A stretch of 10,000 bases of DNA from Penaeus vannamei. Lineage: Eukaryota; Arthropoda; Malacostraca; Decapoda; Penaeidae. Location: the NCBI RefSeq assembly GCF_042767895.1, contig NC_091553.1, positions 33,990,031 through 34,000,030 on the forward strand, read 5' to 3'. The notes under the pieces are model-generated. The model made no database searches. It saw only the letters and a list, made by a program, of their open reading frames with translations, and was not told the origin of the DNA. Both the position numbers and the translations under genes were made by a program. This document shows, in pieces, positions 8,610-10,000 of the stretch; the first letter of the stretch is position 1; the number at the start of each line of letters is the position of its first letter.

Positions 8610-8639
8610 AGATTTTGGGCATGTTTCGGTCGATGTTTA

Positions 8640-8790
8640 AAAAATAACAATATTAATGAATATATTTAACATAGACAGTGACAAATTAAACTAGAGAAAT
8701 TACATGTGAGCCAAAATTATTCTGGGACGAGATGAGCAAACTAAAACCCAAAATCAAAATGAAATACCTCGGTAAGTGTAGGACTAGTAC
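8640..8790 (+). pseudogene. LINE B ORF2 linker before RT
   Basis: A frame at about 8702-8780 reads EPKLFWDEMSKLKPKIK, like the FWxxxNKLxPRKK segment that precedes the RT domain in many LINE ORF2 proteins. It is in the correct orientation and position between the endonuclease and the RT start. It is a short match, supported mainly by context. Confidence 0.5.
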
Positions 8791-8845
8791 GGTGATGTGA
8801 CAGCTTAAAATGATTATGCAATTAACAAACGGAGGAAGGGATTTC

Positions 8846-8852
<7 letters not shown>

Positions 8853-8924
<72 letters not shown>
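8853..8924. repeat. (TG)36 microsatellite
   Basis: An uninterrupted 72-bp TG tract preceded by CATATATATG. It lies inside the LINE B ORF2 linker and must have expanded after the element inserted. Confidence 0.97.
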
Positions 8925-8925
<1 letters not shown>

Positions 8926-9119
8926 TTTATGTTAGCGAGGGTGGGAATATTTCTTTTTTATTTTTTACAAACTGCAAGAGAAACTAAGAGTAAGAAATGA
9001 ACGTACTGCTTCATTCGACAAATAAATAAGGGTAAATGAAGTTAGGAAGATGATTAGGAACACAAAGAATGGACAGTAAAAGAATGTAAATGGTGAAATA
9101 GACGATACCAAACGAAGTT

Positions 9120-9257
9120 TTCCAAAACTATGCTTTGCATGCAAGCTTTCATCAGAATTTTGAAACTAGTATTAGACCAAAGAATATATGATAAGGCAAC
9201 CAAAATCTGTCCGATACCAGGTAAAAGGAGTTTCGTTAAACTATAGAAGTATTCCCA
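9120..9257 (+). pseudogene. LINE B RT N-terminal motifs, broken
   Basis: FPKLCFACKLSSEF (about 9117-9159) and FETSIRPK (9159-9182) resemble the LF...ETGxIPxxWK block. Ten bases later and one frame over, KATKICPIPGKRSFVK (9193-9240) matches KAxVxPIPKKGDRS, and NYRSIPI (9239-9259) matches the strongly conserved NYRPISL. These are the first conserved blocks of the RT domain of a LINE ORF2. One frameshift and two stops (TGA TAA near 9189) separate the two parts. Palm motifs A-C are not seen further on, so the element ends or was replaced close to 9260. Confidence 0.75.
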
Positions 9258-9259
9258 TA

Positions 9260-9780
9260 TAAAATTGTTGCATTACAGGTATAGAGAATAAATCTAGAAA
9301 AGGATGACTGGGGATGTGTCTTTGTCGGAAATGCATATATTGTCGAGATTGTGGAATTTATATATCAGACAGAGCTTTAATAATAAATAAATAAAATTAA
9401 AAAAACACCTGTCGACCGTGAGCTGTCGCTTGTTATCCGCATGGTTGTTGCCGAGACCTTCGATGATTTGAAGCTATCCGATGCGGCGTTTACACTCTCC
9501 TACGTCACGATCTTCGCAGCATCCATTTTTTCCGTCAGATTAATCGATTATTTCTCTTTGTTTCGAGTTCAGTAGAAGTCCAGCTTCATCTACCTGCACC
9601 TCCTTTACGTTGGAAGGTCTGCAATGACAGAAGTTAGCTCGATCTTTGCTGACTCTGTTGCCGAAACCATATTCGGATTCACCCTAATACGCTTTATCGC
9701 ATTTGCTGCAGGGCGTGCGGGATACAGCGCTGTCGTTACCGGTCTCTGCGGAAATGTTACATGGCTGTAATAGGGAGAAA
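9260..9780 (+). other. Stretch with one short unassigned ORF
   Basis: A small frame opens after a stop at 9384-9386 and runs to TAG at 9573-9575; its first Met is at 9441 (44 codons). The product has a hydrophobic middle (LSYVTIFAASIFSVRLI), possibly one membrane-spanning segment, and no recognised domain. The base composition from about 9405 to 9780 is more balanced than that of the AT-rich DNA before it, which hints at a different origin from LINE B. No function is assigned and chance is likely. Confidence 0.15.
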
Positions 9781-9783
9781 CTT

Positions 9784-9870
9784 GAAGTGGGGGAGGGCCT
9801 AATTTTGTCTGTATGCCTTCGTTCAGAGGTTCAGAAGAAAGCCACTAGGATGTTTATGAATATTGTATGA
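9784..9870 (+). pseudogene. Possible LINE RT 3' fragment
   Basis: A short plus-strand frame contains SEVQKKATRMF, reminiscent of the LExVQRKATRM block downstream of the RT palm in several LINEs, then stops at 9868-9870. It is only about 11 residues, with no supporting motif on either side. If real it would be the 3' end of LINE B after an internal deletion, or another element. Confidence 0.2.
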
Positions 9871-10000
9871 AATAATTGGTTACATAAGCAACCTCCGCCC
9901 CCGAAATTGACATGGGAGATCAGCAAGGGGATCCAGTGAGCGCCGTTTAACGGTTCTTAATAGCTTGGCTGAGGAGGTGAAAGCAAGTGCTCTTGGTAGC
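9871..10000. other. Window end, nothing recognised
   Basis: No open frame of note, repeat or RNA feature was seen in the last 130 bases. Confidence 0.5.

Larger units (their letters stand above)
6769..9257 (+). mobile_element. LINE B: decayed two-ORF non-LTR retrotransposon (ORF1 + ORF2)
   Basis: Remnants appear in the canonical 5'-3' order on the plus strand. They are ORF1 (coiled coil, RRM-like part, charged tail; 6769-7758, split by a hAT MITE), the ORF2 apurinic-type endonuclease (7757-8460), the linker (8464-8790, then a (TG)36 tract) and the N-terminal RT motifs (about 9120-9257). Spacing between the landmarks is close to that of intact elements once the MITE and microsatellite are removed. 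Motifs B and C of the RT are not found downstream, so the element is truncated or replaced after about 9260. The ORF1-plus-endonuclease architecture fits CR1/L2/Jockey-like LINEs; the clade is not resolved. Numerous frameshifts and stops rule out activity. Confidence 0.85.

Noticed and set aside
9289..9380. Cysteine-rich frame (CLCRKCIYCRDCGIYI) that looked like a GIY-YIG nuclease end of a Penelope element or a zinc knuckle
   Set aside because: Too short and lacking the downstream Arg and Glu blocks; no second supporting motif was found nearby.

Overview
This is eukaryotic nuclear DNA: AT-rich, non-coding over most of its length, crowded with simple repeats ((TG)n, (TA)n, (TC)n, TATC, TCTG-like) and with decayed transposable elements. 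The density of long TG/TA/TC tracts together with relics of LINE retrotransposons suggests an invertebrate animal. My best guess is a cephalopod mollusc such as an octopus, but that is an inference from genome style, not from a gene. I see no intact host gene, no tRNA or rRNA, no CRISPR and nothing bacterial.

Layout. 1-360: two short TG/CA microsatellites. 360-995: nothing recognisable. 996-1344: a 349-bp compound microsatellite (TATC, TA, CATA, TA, CA, GT). 1437-1825: three diverged copies of a ~125-bp tandem repeat, the first expanded by an A27 run. 1878-2840 (minus strand): relic of a non-LTR retrotransposon (LINE A) with reverse transcriptase (RT) motifs in the right order. The RT is interrupted at 2843-2996 by a TA/TATG microsatellite-bearing insertion, and a possible RT motif A lies beyond it. 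3060-3900: unique-looking DNA with one weak terminal-exon candidate. 3906-4023 and 4279-4436: TG/AG and CT tracts. 4437-5900: mostly featureless, apart from a poly-C/poly-G hairpin and one 151-codon ORF of unknown meaning. 5901-6478: ~580 bp of degenerate TCTG-type repeat.

6769-9257 (plus strand) is the most informative part. It is a second LINE (LINE B) kept in its original order: ORF1 (coiled coil, RRM-like segment, RG-rich tail), then ORF2 with an apurinic-type endonuclease, a linker and the first RT motifs. It carries many frameshifts and stops. Inside ORF1 sits a 301-bp non-autonomous hAT element (7338-7638) with near-perfect terminal inverted repeats and an imperfect 8-bp target-site duplication, so it landed after LINE B. 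A 74-bp tandem duplication and a (TG)36 microsatellite lie in the ORF2 linker. 9260-10000 holds no confident feature.

Nothing here acts as a working pathway: the window is a record of successive insertions (LINEs, then a hAT MITE) followed by microsatellite growth and mutational decay. All calls come from reading the sequence by eye.
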